Source of the DNA: an uncultured Marinobacter sp.
GTDB taxonomy: Bacteria > Pseudomonadota > Gammaproteobacteria > Pseudomonadales > Oleiphilaceae
NCBI RefSeq assembly: GCF_913055835.1
Contig: NZ_CAJXKQ010000024.1
Coordinates: 1 to 62,011, forward strand
DNA length: 62,011 nucleotides
Reading direction: 5' to 3'
Under the pieces are notes generated by a model. It saw only the letters and a program-made list of their open reading frames with translations. It ran no database searches and had not been told where the DNA came from. This document shows positions 36,848 to 46,061 of this stretch, in pieces. The position numbers and the translations under genes are program-made. Every line of letters begins with the position of its first letter. Positions within the stretch are counted from its first letter, which is position 1.

Positions 36848-39297
36848 GCGACATGAACCTGCCTGAAGCCGAACTGCAGGCGTTGAGCGGCGACTGGCGT
36901 AAACCGTTCCGGCAGGCCTGCGAGATGGTCGCTCCGGTCTGGCCGCTGGACCAGTGGATTGCGGTCAATCCGTTTTGGGGACTGCGGCACCTTCCCACTC
37001 CGCGAGTGGATCAGATACTCAGCGAGCGTGGAGGCTTCAGTATTCTGATGCCGAAAGACTACTACCGGGAAGCCTGGCAGGGTGGTCGAATCCATGAGGA
37101 AGACCTGCGGGCGAGCATTGCGGAACGTGGCGACCACCGAGGCGCCGACTGGTACCTGGATTGGCTGGGACGTCAAGGTTCGAGGTCGGCACCCCTGAGC
37201 AGTTCCATTCTCGATATCCACAAGAGGACAAACGGCGACGACGAAAGTGGTTTGGTTGAAGCAGCGTGTGATCAGGTGTCTCGGGTTTGTGGCGCCTTCT
37301 TCGATCACCGACAGGGCCGCTGGTCAGCCATGGCCGATTACGAGGAAGCGGGCCTGTTTCGGTTCTGGCTGGAGTCGGTCCGAATGGATCTTTCCCTGGA
37401 TTTCACTACTGGTCTGAAAGGCGCCAGGGCCTTCTTCAAAGCTGTGCCTGACAACATGGACGAGGCCATTCTGGACGCCGTGACGCGGATTCGCGTTTTC
37501 GGGGAAGAGCTGGAGGCGCTGTGCCACAGCCTGTTGCTGAAAGTGAACGGCTGGGCGTCCTGGTGCCGGGGTGAGGACTGGCGTGCCGACCTGGAGGGGC
37601 GCTCATCGGATCGTTGCGCAGAAATTCTGGCTATTATGCTGGTTTGGGAATCCGCCGGGGTTGCCTTTGCAACGACCGGCCAAAAAGCCGAGTGGCAGAG
37701 GCAGCGGGCGCGGGCGCGTCGCAACGGTGATCACGATAATCGCACCAGGCTCTGGGTCTGGCAGCGTGCCTTGGAAATTGGCTATCAGCGCTCTCTGTGG
37801 AGCACGCTCGCCGCCGCTGCTGAACGGCAGCCAGTGTCCGGTGAGGAACGGGAAATTCCGGATGCCCAGGCCGTGTTCTGTATTGATGTCCGGTCTGAAG
37901 TGATGCGCCGTCACCTTGAGGACGTCTATCCAGCGGTTCAGACGCTCGGCTTTGCCGGGTTCTTCGGGATGCCAATAGACCACCAGCCGCACGGACCATT
38001 CGCTCCGGCCCGGCGTTTGCCGGGGCTTTTGACCGCTTCCTACCGGTTGATCGATACTAGGGGCAGCCTGCGCGAGGACCTTGCAGAGAATCGATCCCTG
38101 GATCAGAGAGAGATCGCCCGGGAATCGGTAAGGAAAGCAAAATACACCAGCCTCTCGACCTTCACGCTGGTTGAAACGACCGGCCTGGCGTGGGCCTGGA
38201 AGCTGGTTAAAGATTCGTTGAAAAAAGGCCACAAAGCGAAAGCAGAAAAGGCCGTTGACGGCCGGTTGGTGCACAACCTTGGCGGGGATCCTCTGTCGGA
38301 TGTGCAGAAGGTCGCGCTGGTGGCCAACATGCTCCGTGGCATGTCTCTGACCAAGGGCTTTGCGCCCTTGCTGGTGCTGGTTGGCCACGGAAGCCATACC
38401 GACAACAACCCGAATCAGGCCGGTCTCGACTGTGGCGCCTGCGGTGGTCAGAGCGGTGGCGTGAATGCGCGGCTTGCGGCGCGCCTGGTGAACGACCCCC
38501 AGATTCGGGCAGGGCTGGCAGGCGAGGGTATCAGGATCCCCGACTTCACCTGGGCGGTGGCTGCCGAACATTGCACAACAACGGATAAGGTGACGATCGC
38601 CGATCGTCATCTGGTGCCGGAGTCCCATCTGCAGAGGCTGGCGGAGCTTGAGGCCCGGTTTGAAGAAGCCGGCGTTCGCGTGCGCAAGGAGCGGGCTACA
38701 CCGTTGAAACTGAACGGACTGGACGATGGTAACCTTGAGCAGGCCATGGAAACCCGCACCCGGGACTGGTCTGAGGTGCGCCCGGAATGGGGGTTGGCCA
38801 ACAACGCGGCAATCATTTTTGCCAAACGGAGCAAGACCCGGGGATGCGATCTGTCAGGCCGGGTTTTCCTGCATGACTACGACCCGGCCCTGGACGCCGA
38901 TGGCGGTCTTCTCGAGTCTCTTCTGGCGGCACCCATGGTGGTCGCTAACTGGATCAACCTCCAGTACTTCGCGTCGGTCACCGTTCCGGACGTGTACGGT
39001 TCCGGCAACAAACTGCTGCATTCAGTGGTCGGGGGCAATGTTGGTGTGGTTGAAGGCAATGGAACGCATTTGAGAATCGGGTTGCCGTTGCAGTCCGTGC
39101 ACGACGGCACCCATTGGCGTCATGAACCGGTTCGTCTTACGGTCCTGATTGATGCACCGGCAGATCGAATCGAATCGGTTTTGCATCGCCAGCGGGATGT
39201 GGCGGCTCTGGTGGATAACCAGTGGGTCAGTCTGCACCGAATGACTGATCAGGGTATCGAGCGCTACGATAATGGCAGCTGGATAACCGTTCGCTGA
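36844..39297 (+). CDS. dabA: DabA (DUF2309), carbonic anhydrase-like subunit
   Basis: A protein of 817 residues. The zinc site conserved in DabA is intact: Cys346 and Asp348 in FCIDVRSE, His515 in VGHGSH and Cys530 in LDCGACGGQ. The spacing is the same as in the characterised Halothiobacillus protein (Cys351, Asp353, His524, Cys539). It hydrates CO2 vectorially with DabB energy. It is soluble or membrane-peripheral, in the cytoplasm. No Rubisco or carboxysome genes are in the window, so it probably serves anaplerotic carboxylation in a heterotroph. Confidence 0.93.
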   Translation: MSDMNLPEAELQALSGDWRKPFRQACEMVAPVWPLDQWIAVNPFWGLRHLPTPRVDQILSERGGFSILMPKDYYREAWQGGRIHEEDLRASIAERGDHRGADWYLDWLGRQGSRSAPLSSSILDIHKRTNGDDESGLVEAACDQVSRVCGAFFDHRQGRWSAMADYEEAGLFRFWLESVRMDLSLDFTTGLKGARAFFKAVPDNMDEAILDAVTRIRVFGEELEALCHSLLLKVNGWASWCRGEDWRADLEGRSSDRCAEILAIMLVWESAGVAFATTGQKAEWQRQRARARRNGDHDNRTRLWVWQRALEIGYQRSLWSTLAAAAERQPVSGEEREIPDAQAVFCIDVRSEVMRRHLEDVYPAVQTLGFAGFFGMPIDHQPHGPFAPARRLPGLLTASYRLIDTRGSLREDLAENRSLDQREIARESVRKAKYTSLSTFTLVETTGLAWAWKLVKDSLKKGHKAKAEKAVDGRLVHNLGGDPLSDVQKVALVANMLRGMSLTKGFAPLLVLVGHGSHTDNNPNQAGLDCGACGGQSGGVNARLAARLVNDPQIRAGLAGEGIRIPDFTWAVAAEHCTTTDKVTIADRHLVPESHLQRLAELEARFEEAGVRVRKERATPLKLNGLDDGNLEQAMETRTRDWSEVRPEWGLANNAAIIFAKRSKTRGCDLSGRVFLHDYDPALDADGGLLESLLAAPMVVANWINLQYFASVTVPDVYGSGNKLLHSVVGGNVGVVEGNGTHLRIGLPLQSVHDGTHWRHEPVRLTVLIDAPADRIESVLHRQRDVAALVDNQWVSLHRMTDQGIERYDNGSWITVR

Positions 39298-39303
39298 GAG
39301 CAG

Positions 39304-39326
39304 GGCGGCCGTCATTGGCCGCCTTT
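39304..39326 (+). terminator. Probable dabA terminator
   Basis: A perfect 7-bp GC stem GGCGGCC / GGCCGCC with loop GTCATT, followed by TTTG. It lies seven bases after the dabA stop. The T-tract is short, so efficiency is uncertain. Confidence 0.65.
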
Positions 39327-39351
39327 GCATTGCTTGGCCTGGTTACTGACT

Positions 39352-39624
39352 CTATTCCTGTTCTTCGTTCAGCAGTTCAGGTTTCTTGAGGGCTTTCTGG
39401 AACAGGTCCTTCTCTTCTGCGATGGCCATGGCGCAGCGCTCCGCCAGATCGTCACCCAGACCTTCAACTTTGCGGACGAGGAATACCTGGATTTCCTCGG
39501 CCAGCTCGAGCACCTTGTCCCGGGCGTCGGCTTCGGCTTTTGAAGTGAACAGCATCGTCTCAGGATTTTTCAGTGCCATATCCAGGCCGTCCCTATCAGA
39601 AAAGTAGACTGCTTGTACTGCCAT
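39352..39624 (-). CDS. yebG: YebG-family SOS-inducible protein
   Basis: A protein of 90 residues. The N-terminal MAVQAVYFSDRDG, the FTSKAEADARDK segment and a short helical end match YebG, a small DNA-damage-inducible protein of unknown mechanism. The start follows GAGGA by six bases. A near-consensus LexA box at 39655-39670 sits 31 bases upstream of the start, confirming SOS control in this strain. Confidence 0.88.
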   Translation of the reverse strand: MAVQAVYFSDRDGLDMALKNPETMLFTSKAEADARDKVLELAEEIQVFLVRKVEGLGDDLAERCAMAIAEEKDLFQKALKKPELLNEEQE

Positions 39625-39654
39625 GGTTATTCCTCGCAGTGAGCGTTGGTTGTA

Positions 39655-39670
39655 CTGTATAAAAATACAG
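39655..39670. promoter_or_regulatory. LexA operator (SOS box)
   Basis: CTGTATAAAAATACAG is a perfect CTGT-N8-ACAG palindromic core with the preferred AT-rich spacer. It sits immediately upstream of yebG. Confidence 0.92.
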
Positions 39671-39697
39671 TTTATCTGACAGGGTACGGCAAACACA

Positions 39698-39732
39698 ACG
39701 AAAAACGGGCTTCAACCTGTGTTGAAGCCCGT
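39698..39732 (-). terminator. Strong rho-independent terminator of fabH
   Basis: A perfect 12-bp stem ACGGGCTTCAAC / GTTGAAGCCCGT (39705-39732) with a CTGT loop. On the minus strand it is followed by TTTTTCGTT. It ends the fabH transcript and separates it from yebG. Confidence 0.92.
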
Positions 39733-39770
39733 CTCTGAGCTGAGCCTTCTGGAAGCTGAAATGTTAGCGA

Positions 39771-40739
39771 TCAGTACCTAAGCAACGCCGATCCCCAGGT
39801 GAAGCCACCGCCAAAGGCCTCAAGAAGAAGCACTTCATTGCGCTTGATTCGGCCGTCTCTCACCGCGACATCAAGGGCCAGGGGAATGGATGCGGCGGAA
39901 GTGTTGCCGTGTTCATTCACCGTAACGACCACCTGGTCCATGGACATGTTCAGTTTCCTGGCCGTAGCCGAGATGATGCGCAGATTGGCCTGGTGCGGGA
40001 CCAGCCAGTCGATTTCCGATTTCTGCATCTGATTGGCAGCCAGGGTCTCGTCCACGATCTTGCCGAGGGTGTTAACTGCCACTTTGAACACTTCGTTGCC
40101 TTTCATCTCAACGAACGCGCGTCCGGCTTTTACCTGATCGTAGTTGTCCGAGATACCACAGGGTACGTGCAGCAGATCTTCATACTGACCATCGGCATGG
40201 ATGTGGGTAGAGAGAATGCCGGTCTCCTCATCGGCCTCCAATATGACTGCACCGGCGCCATCGCCAAACAAGACGCAGGTGCCGCGGTCGTCCCAGTCAA
40301 TGATTCGGGAAAACACCTCAGCACCGATAACCAGGGCTTTCTTGCTGCTTCCGGTCTTGATGAACTTGTCGGCAGTTGCCAGGGCATACACAAACCCGCT
40401 ACATACGGCCTGTATATCGAAGGCCGGGCAACCATGGATGCCGAGGCGCGCTTGCAGGATGCATGCGGAGCTCGGGAAAATCTTGTCTGGGGTGGATGTG
40501 GCAAACACGATCAGATCGATGTCCTCGGCCTTGATCCCGGCCGCATCGATGGCGTTTTTCGCGGCCTGCTCGGCAAGATCCACCGTCGTCTGGCCTTCAA
40601 TGGCTATGTGGCGTCTTTCGATTCCCGTCCGCTCGCGAATCCACTGGTCGGTGGTGTCGACCATTTTCTCAAGGTCTTTATTGGTAACAATATTGTCCGG
40701 CAGGTAAGAACCGGTGCCGGTAATTCGTGCAAAGGTCAT
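39771..40739 (-). CDS. fabH: Beta-ketoacyl-ACP synthase III
   Basis: A protein of 322 residues. Catalytic Cys113 lies in QAVCSGF, His in PHQANLRI (near 249) and Asn in EHGNTSAAS (near 279), the full KASIII triad. It condenses acetyl-CoA or another short acyl-CoA with malonyl-ACP to start fatty acid synthesis. It is a stand-alone copy outside any fab cluster and bounded by its own terminator, so it could be a second isozyme. The ATG was chosen over a TTG two codons earlier. Confidence 0.92.
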   Translation of the reverse strand: MTFARITGTGSYLPDNIVTNKDLEKMVDTTDQWIRERTGIERRHIAIEGQTTVDLAEQAAKNAIDAAGIKAEDIDLIVFATSTPDKIFPSSACILQARLGIHGCPAFDIQAVCSGFVYALATADKFIKTGSSKKALVIGAEVFSRIIDWDDRGTCVLFGDGAGAVILEADEETGILSTHIHADGQYEDLLHVPCGISDNYDQVKAGRAFVEMKGNEVFKVAVNTLGKIVDETLAANQMQKSEIDWLVPHQANLRIISATARKLNMSMDQVVVTVNEHGNTSAASIPLALDVAVRDGRIKRNEVLLLEAFGGGFTWGSALLRY

Positions 40740-40906
40740 TCGCAAGTGTCCCGAGGCGTAACTGGATAACGTATTACCATGCTATACCCATGCAACGTCG
40801 TGCGTAATTAGCGATTTGTCAAAGACGCCCAGAAACTGGCACGCTCGTCTATGCTGAAGGTGATCAGCCTTGATCAACACTCTGCAAAGAAAAGGAGAGT
40901 AGAACG

Positions 40907-41158
40907 ATGGGCATTTCCAGCCACGAGCTTCACCTAGAATTCCCCCAGTACAAAGACCTTATTCAGGAACTCAAGAGCAATGATTTGAAGTTCAATGAAA
41001 AGCTACAGGAGTACACGGAGCTTGATCACGAAATTGAAGGGCTGGAAAAGAGGGACTCTCCCATAGGTGACGACAAATTGCACCGCATGAAGCAGAAGCG
41101 GGCACAGCTCAAGGACGATCTTTACCAGGTACTGATTTCAAACGGCAAAGCGTCATGA
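40907..41158 (+). CDS. YdcH/DUF465-family small coiled-coil protein
   Basis: A protein of 83 residues. Two helices with heptad-like spacing and the terminal RMKQKRAQLKDDLYQ match DUF465. The function is unknown. A strong AAGGAGAG ribosome site precedes it. Upstream, TGATCA occurs twice ten bases apart (40861 and 40871). Confidence 0.83.
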   Translation: MGISSHELHLEFPQYKDLIQELKSNDLKFNEKLQEYTELDHEIEGLEKRDSPIGDDKLHRMKQKRAQLKDDLYQVLISNGKAS

Positions 41159-41205
41159 AGTCGCAATGAAAGCGAAACGATAATGCAGCCTGAATGCGCT
41201 CGGAG

Positions 41206-41224
41206 CCCCTGTTTATAGGGGTTT
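41206..41224 (+). terminator. Weak terminator after the DUF465 gene
   Basis: A 5-bp stem CCCCT / AGGGG with loop GTTTAT is followed by TTTCC. It lies 47 bases after the stop of the DUF465 gene. Confidence 0.5.
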
Positions 41225-41329
41225 CCAAGTATTCAGATTACTCCTTGGCAAGCCTAGAATAGGATCCTAATTAAACAAGATCCCGGTTTTGAACAGGCCG
41301 ATATTCTGGGTTGACCAAGGAGTAATGAA

Positions 41330-41482
41330 ATGAAAAGAGCTGCTTCTCTTTACAAAGGCTGGCGGATGAAGCGCAACTTCATCCACCTGGTAATGACAAT
41401 GGATCGCCGGTTGTTGAACGACGTCGGGTTTTCCCCGGAGCTGGTTGAACAGAAACTGAGCACTCCGTTCTGGAAATTCTGA
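41330..41482 (+). CDS. DUF1127-like small basic protein (50 residues)
   Basis: A protein of 50 residues starting MKRAASLYKGWRMKRNF and including the TMDRRLLNDVGFSPELVEQ segment, in which the D.R.L.D.G pattern matches the core of DUF1127/YjiS-like proteins. Members are small, basic and often stress- or phosphate-induced; some bind RNA. The start follows AGGAG by seven bases. A stable RNA hairpin begins 29 bases after the stop. Confidence 0.72.
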   Translation: MKRAASLYKGWRMKRNFIHLVMTMDRRLLNDVGFSPELVEQKLSTPFWKF

Positions 41483-41510
41483 TCAATACAAGCGATTGGC
41501 AGTGGCTACG

Positions 41511-41555
41511 GTAACCTTCTGAACTGGTTGAAAAATAATCAGTTCGGGAGGTTAC
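41511..41555 (+). repeat. 16-bp stem RNA hairpin, plus-strand oriented
   Basis: Left arm GTAACCTTCTGAACTG (41511-41526) and right arm CAGTTCGGGAGGTTAC (41540-41555) pair over 16 positions, 14 Watson-Crick and two that are G-U only when read as plus-strand RNA. The 13-base loop is AT-rich. No T-tract follows, so it is not a standard terminator. It lies between two small genes on the same strand. Confidence 0.75.
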
Positions 41556-41716
41556 GCATTGTCACAATAATGAAATATGCCATTGTTCCCAAAGCCTTTT
41601 TATCTCGAAAAAATCTAAGATAATTGATCTGAACCAGTATTCTCTATTACCGGATCGGCCTATAGTTACGCTACCTCCAGAACCAGAATGGTTCACCCTG
41701 AAAGGAGAGCTTGACG

Positions 41717-41968
41717 ATGATCCAGGAATTCCTTCGAAGCACCTTGCCTTTAGACTCCTCCGTTACCCTCAAGCGTTCAGACACTGAACCGGACACTGAA
41801 ATTGCCCATGCCCGGAGTGAAGCCTTTGAGATAGTCTCAGATGCCGGTGAAACCGTCGGCTTTGTGAGAGCATGGGAAGACGACCCCAGCTTTCGTGGCT
41901 ACGTTCACTTTGATTCCGACGGCAACGTGATTGACTGGAAGGTGTTCAAGGACCGGTTGCAGAGCTGA
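41717..41968 (+). CDS. Small acidic hypothetical protein
   Basis: A protein of 83 residues, acidic and soluble. The middle has VGFVRAWEDDPSFRGYVHFD, giving alternating strands. I do not recognise the family. The ATG follows AAGGAG by nine bases; a six-base hairpin (GAACCA / TGGTTC, 41680-41694) sits just before the ribosome site. It is convergent with the peptidoglycan-binding-like gene. Confidence 0.6.
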   Translation: MIQEFLRSTLPLDSSVTLKRSDTEPDTEIAHARSEAFEIVSDAGETVGFVRAWEDDPSFRGYVHFDSDGNVIDWKVFKDRLQS

Positions 41969-41971
41969 CGG

Positions 41972-42862
41972 TCACACCAGCCAACCAAAGAAGAAATCGA
42001 ACAAGACACTGAAAAATCCGCCGCCGGTGCTCTGAGGATTATCGGCAGCTGCTGTATTTGTTGGTGCAGTGGTGTCGCCCTCAATTGGCTGGCCCGTCTT
42101 CGTATCCGTTGCTTCCGGCTCCGCTGGGCCTGCACTGGTGGGCTCTGTAGGGAGCTGGGCCAGCACCGGGTCTGGTTCTTTGGTGGCTTCCGGCATTGTT
42201 TCCTCGGCGACCGCAGGTTCCGGCAGGGGCGCTGGATCCGGAGCTGGAGCTGGGGCAGGGGGCTCTGAAGCCACCGGTTCGGGTGTTGTCGGGGCCGCTT
42301 TCGCCACCGGTTTTTCTGTCTTAACTTCAGGTTTGTTGGAAGTATCTCTAGTAACTATTTGTTTATTATCTAGTTCAGCGCCGGAAGAAGGTGTTGGCTC
42401 GCTCTGTTCTGAAGATTCTTGAATGGGGGCCGGGGTAGGTTCTGATACAGGTACAAGCTTTGGCTCAGCCCGGGCAACGGCTGGCGAACTGGGCGCCGGC
42501 TCGGGCAGGGACAAACCAAGTTGTGCTGCTGCCGCCTTTCTACTGCCGACCGAATTTGCAGTGATGGTTGCGCTCGATATTCCGGTCACGCCGAGCGCTT
42601 GCAGTGTTGCCGCATCCAGGTTGCCGTTGGTTTGCAGCCCATTTTGAGCTTGATAGGCGCGTATGGCAGTTCGGAGTTGCTCATCCATCCAGCCATCCGC
42701 CCGACCGATATCATGTCCGGCACCATAAAGCGCATTTTCGGCGGCAAAAATGACTTTCTCGGTCTCTGCGGCGTGAGCAGTGCCCAGGCACGTAGCCGCT
42801 GTCAGCATGGCGATGACAGAGCCGCGAATGCCTGCCTTCCCTGATGAATGAAAGCGCGTCAT
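41972..42862 (-). CDS. Secreted peptidoglycan-binding-like protein with Pro-rich linker
   Basis: A protein of 296 residues. A signal peptide is cleaved near AHA/AETEK. A PG_binding_1-like helical module follows (about 35-95, with AIRAYQAQNGLQTNGNLDAAT). The middle 150 residues are low complexity, rich in Pro, Ala, Glu and Thr. The last 15 residues are strongly hydrophobic and aromatic (GGGFFSVLFDFFFGWLV). The start follows GGAGG. Role unknown; it could bridge peptidoglycan and a membrane or the cell surface. Confidence 0.7.
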   Translation of the reverse strand: MTRFHSSGKAGIRGSVIAMLTAATCLGTAHAAETEKVIFAAENALYGAGHDIGRADGWMDEQLRTAIRAYQAQNGLQTNGNLDAATLQALGVTGISSATITANSVGSRKAAAAQLGLSLPEPAPSSPAVARAEPKLVPVSEPTPAPIQESSEQSEPTPSSGAELDNKQIVTRDTSNKPEVKTEKPVAKAAPTTPEPVASEPPAPAPAPDPAPLPEPAVAEETMPEATKEPDPVLAQLPTEPTSAGPAEPEATDTKTGQPIEGDTTAPTNTAAADNPQSTGGGFFSVLFDFFFGWLV

Positions 42863-42976
42863 GGCGAGATACCTCCGGGCAGTCCGTTTCCGGTTACATT
42901 GTGTAACTTGAAACCCCAAGGTATCAGGTAATCACTTACGCTCTCGTGAAGTGGTTAACATCTGCAACCATTCTGT

Positions 42977-44983
42977 TCAGTTCTCATTGGTGCGGAAGCG
43001 TCTTACAAGGGTGTTCAGCTCATCGGCCATGGCAGCCAAAGACTGGCCCGACTGGTTTACCTGGGAAATATCGCCTGCCAGTTCTTCGATGGCGCCACTG
43101 CTGATTTCGACATTCTGGGTCATCTCCGCAGCCGTTGCCCTTTGTTGTTCGGTAGCGCTGGCTATTTGCGTCGTCATTTCGACGATGCTATTAACCGCAG
43201 CGAGAATGTCTGTTAAAGCCTCCCCCGATTTGCTGGCTTCTTCGCTGGCCTCTTCGGCCATCTGCTTGGCCTTGCTCATGTCTACGACGGCGCCGGCTGC
43301 GCCGCTTTGAAGCTGGGAGACAATGCGCTCGATGTCCACGGTGGATTCCTGCACCCGTTTGGCCAGACCGCGAACCTCGTCGGCAACCACGGCAAACCCT
43401 CGTCCGGCCTCGCCCGCGCGGGCCGCCTCGATAGCAGCGTTCAAAGCCAGGAGGTTGGTCTGTTCCGCAATGCTCTGAATTACCGCCAGAACATTGCCAA
43501 TTTCTGCTGACTCGTTTTCCAGCTGTTGGATGCGCGTCGAGCCTTTCTCAACCTGGTTGGCAAGGTTGGTGACCGCGCGAATAGCCGATCCAACCGTTTC
43601 CTGGCCGGAATCGGCCAATGAGGCAGCCCTGCGGGCGGATTCGTCAGTCTCGCTGGTATTCGAGGCGATTTCTTCAGAGGTCGAGACCATTTCCTGCATG
43701 GCGGCAGAGACCTGGGTGATCTGATCCCGCTGTTGTTCCGAGTTGGCGGTGGTCCGATCCGTGATGCCGGAAAGCGATTCGGACTCATCAGTAAGCTGGC
43801 GGGACGCCCTCACAATCTGGGAGATCGTTTTTTCGAGGGTTTCCAGGAATGTGTTGACGGCGCCGATAAAATCACCGATCTCGTCCGGGCGACCGGGGGT
43901 GAGCCTGGTGGACAGATCACCGTTGTTGTTGGCGATGTCGTCGAGGTAGCCGAGGATTTCCGTTTTCGCCCGTTTGACGCCAGAGCCCATCATCCGGCTC
44001 ATGAGCACAGCGACGATCAGGCCCAGAACCAGTGAGACAAAGAAGGCAATCAGGGTGAAGCGCAGGGCCAGGTCGGTTTCCGCCCCGGCGGCGTCGGCTT
44101 CGACTTCCAGAGAGGCGAAAATGCTGGATTCCAGCTCACGGGCCATGCGCGCAATTTCTGGCCCGAGAACATCCAGTTGGTCTGCCTTCACGCTCACGAC
44201 AATACTCTGCTGCTCCAACATCTTCTGAACTGCAGCCTGATAATTCGCCAGCTCTTCTACAACGGTCTCCATATACACCTGAACAAAGTCCGGGCCATTC
44301 TCAGGTTGCAGCAGCTCCAGTGCATCGGTCAGGTCTTCGATGGCCCAACCGAGCGCCTTGCGGGAATCCTCATCACCGTTGGTCAGGTAGCGTTGGGCGG
44401 TCAGTTGCATGACCATGGCATCGTTCAGCAGCTGTTCGAGGCCGGCCCGCAAATCGCTTTCAGGTTCCCGGTTGGCAACGCCGTTAAGGGCCATCCGCAA
44501 CGCCTGGGTCGCATTTGGTCCGTGTACGTCGAGCTCTTCCTCGATGATTGTCAGGACCTGGCGTTTGGCAGGAACCAGCTCGCTCTGGAATGCCTTGATG
44601 TATTGATCGGTGGTTGTCCTGATGCGATCCACCAGTTTGGCCGATTCCGGATCCTGGATATTCTCCTGGGCCCGGGCCATTACTTCATTGAACTCGGCTT
44701 CAAGCTCGCCAAAGTGGGCGAGGGTTTCTTCGTCGCCGGTGGAGAAATAGTCAAAAACACGCAGGCGCATTCGGTAAACGCTGATGACCGATTCGGTACC
44801 AATGGCGGTATCCGGTGCCAGGTCCCTGGCGACGGTGTTCATCCGCCGATCAAGCTCCTGGAATTCATAGGCACTGAAAAAAGTTACCGAAGCAAACAGC
44901 AACAGAATGAACACCGGGGCAATCAGCAGTTTCCCGGGGACACCCAGTTTACGCTCGACAGATGAGAGGAAAGAGGAGGCCAA
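42977..44983 (-). CDS. Methyl-accepting chemotaxis protein
   Basis: A protein of 668 residues. A transmembrane helix (about 18-38), a long helical periplasmic domain of HBM-like type (about 40-305), a second transmembrane helix (about 308-330), HAMP, and the signalling hairpin with the tip motif [14 protein letters not shown]. It transmits ligand information to CheA/CheW. A periplasmic binding protein gene lies 112 bases upstream on the same strand, so it may be an indirect chemoreceptor that senses the loaded binding protein. Confidence 0.92.
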   Translation of the reverse strand: MASSFLSSVERKLGVPGKLLIAPVFILLLFASVTFFSAYEFQELDRRMNTVARDLAPDTAIGTESVISVYRMRLRVFDYFSTGDEETLAHFGELEAEFNEVMARAQENIQDPESAKLVDRIRTTTDQYIKAFQSELVPAKRQVLTIIEEELDVHGPNATQALRMALNGVANREPESDLRAGLEQLLNDAMVMQLTAQRYLTNGDEDSRKALGWAIEDLTDALELLQPENGPDFVQVYMETVVEELANYQAAVQKMLEQQSIVVSVKADQLDVLGPEIARMARELESSIFASLEVEADAAGAETDLALRFTLIAFFVSLVLGLIVAVLMSRMMGSGVKRAKTEILGYLDDIANNNGDLSTRLTPGRPDEIGDFIGAVNTFLETLEKTISQIVRASRQLTDESESLSGITDRTTANSEQQRDQITQVSAAMQEMVSTSEEIASNTSETDESARRAASLADSGQETVGSAIRAVTNLANQVEKGSTRIQQLENESAEIGNVLAVIQSIAEQTNLLALNAAIEAARAGEAGRGFAVVADEVRGLAKRVQESTVDIERIVSQLQSGAAGAVVDMSKAKQMAEEASEEASKSGEALTDILAAVNSIVEMTTQIASATEQQRATAAEMTQNVEISSGAIEELAGDISQVNQSGQSLAAMADELNTLVRRFRTNEN

Positions 44984-45023
44984 AGCGTCATCCTTTAATG
45001 ATTTGTTTTAGTGATTATCGGCA

Positions 45024-45070
45024 GCGCCGGTGAAACCTGAAGTATCACCTTCGGAGTTTCACCCGGGCGC
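45024..45070 (-). repeat. Intercistronic inverted repeat between binding protein and chemoreceptor
   Basis: Arms GCGCCGGTGAAAC (45024-45036) and GTTTCACCCGGGCGC (45056-45070) pair over 13 positions with a two-base bulge and a 19-base loop. No T-tract on either side. It could be a partial terminator or an mRNA-stabilising element that sets the ratio of the two products. Confidence 0.6.
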
Positions 45071-45095
45071 AGCCGTCTCTGGTTCAGCAGCCCGC

Positions 45096-46061
45096 TTATT
45101 TGACGAAGTTGGCCTGGCTGGCAATCATCGGGGAGAGATCAAGATTCCAGTGTTCAAGGCCGCTTGTACTGTAAACGTAGTGCCCACTGAGGGATCTCAG
45201 CTGTGGTATCTGGTCTGGCCGCATGCCATTGAGGATCAGTGATGCCAGCCTTGCGGCGGTCAGTCCCTCCTGGTGGGCAGAGATGGTTAAGCCTCCAATA
45301 CTCTGTTCCTCGCCAACGAAGATGTCCCAGAATGAGAACAGCGGAAGCTGCGCCTTGTAGAATGCCTCTTTGAGAAGCTCGTGGGGAATGACGTAGTTGC
45401 CGTCTTTATCCCGGATGGTGTGGTGGGTTCCAAGAACCACCGCATCGTAGCGCTCGTGCGCATCAACAACAGTTTGCAGCCATGTGTCACGGTCGTTAGT
45501 GAGGACAATATCCAGTTCTGAACCGTACAGGGTTGCGTGCCGTTTTTCGCCAAAATATTCATTCACCGCGTTGTTCATGGTGGGTGAATCATCCATCAGC
45601 ACCAGGAACCGGTCTTTCTGTCGCAGGATTTTCCTGAGGTGCCGAATGCTGTCAGCGAAAAATGGCCTCTCGAGTATCCCGGTAACCAGTGGGTGATCAA
45701 GTGCCGGGTGCTGGGCGATGCCGCCGTTGACTCCGAGGAAAACCACCGGAATCTCGCGCTGAACCAGAGGTTCAGCCATTAATGTGAAGGCATTGTCGTC
45801 ACCCAGGATGGCGACATCTGGGTCGAGTTCCGAAATCTTTTCCTGGATTTCGGCCACCTTGTTGGGCCATTCAGGTTTCGGCAGGCGCTTGGTATCCAGT
45901 TCGAAAACCCGGATCTCGTGATCCTCACCGAGGACGGAGCGGACCGCTTCGATGTAATCTGAATCCCATTTGTATTCGATATGGTAGCTTTGAACGATAA
46001 CCACGGTTTTGGCAAAGCACAGAGGGCTGACCAGCACTAGCGCCAGGAGGAGAAATCGCAT
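45096..46061 (-). CDS. Periplasmic ABC-type substrate-binding protein (ABC_sub_bind)
   Basis: A protein of 321 residues with a short signal peptide (about 1-17, ending CFA). The fold is the same ABC_sub_bind type as the protein at 26926-27903, with a VVIVQSYH N-terminus and DPDVAILGDDNAFTLMAEP region. There is no ABC permease or ATPase gene nearby; the downstream neighbour is a chemoreceptor. It probably delivers a ligand signal to that receptor. The ligand is unknown. Confidence 0.8.
   Translation of the reverse strand: MRFLLLALVLVSPLCFAKTVVIVQSYHIEYKWDSDYIEAVRSVLGEDHEIRVFELDTKRLPKPEWPNKVAEIQEKISELDPDVAILGDDNAFTLMAEPLVQREIPVVFLGVNGGIAQHPALDHPLVTGILERPFFADSIRHLRKILRQKDRFLVLMDDSPTMNNAVNEYFGEKRHATLYGSELDIVLTNDRDTWLQTVVDAHERYDAVVLGTHHTIRDKDGNYVIPHELLKEAFYKAQLPLFSFWDIFVGEEQSIGGLTISAHQEGLTAARLASLILNGMRPDQIPQLRSLSGHYVYSTSGLEHWNLDLSPMIASQANFVK

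Noticed and set aside
40861..40876. TGATCA repeated twice upstream of the DUF465 gene
   Set aside because: Six-base palindromes of this kind occur often by chance; no regulator or spacing rule supports it.
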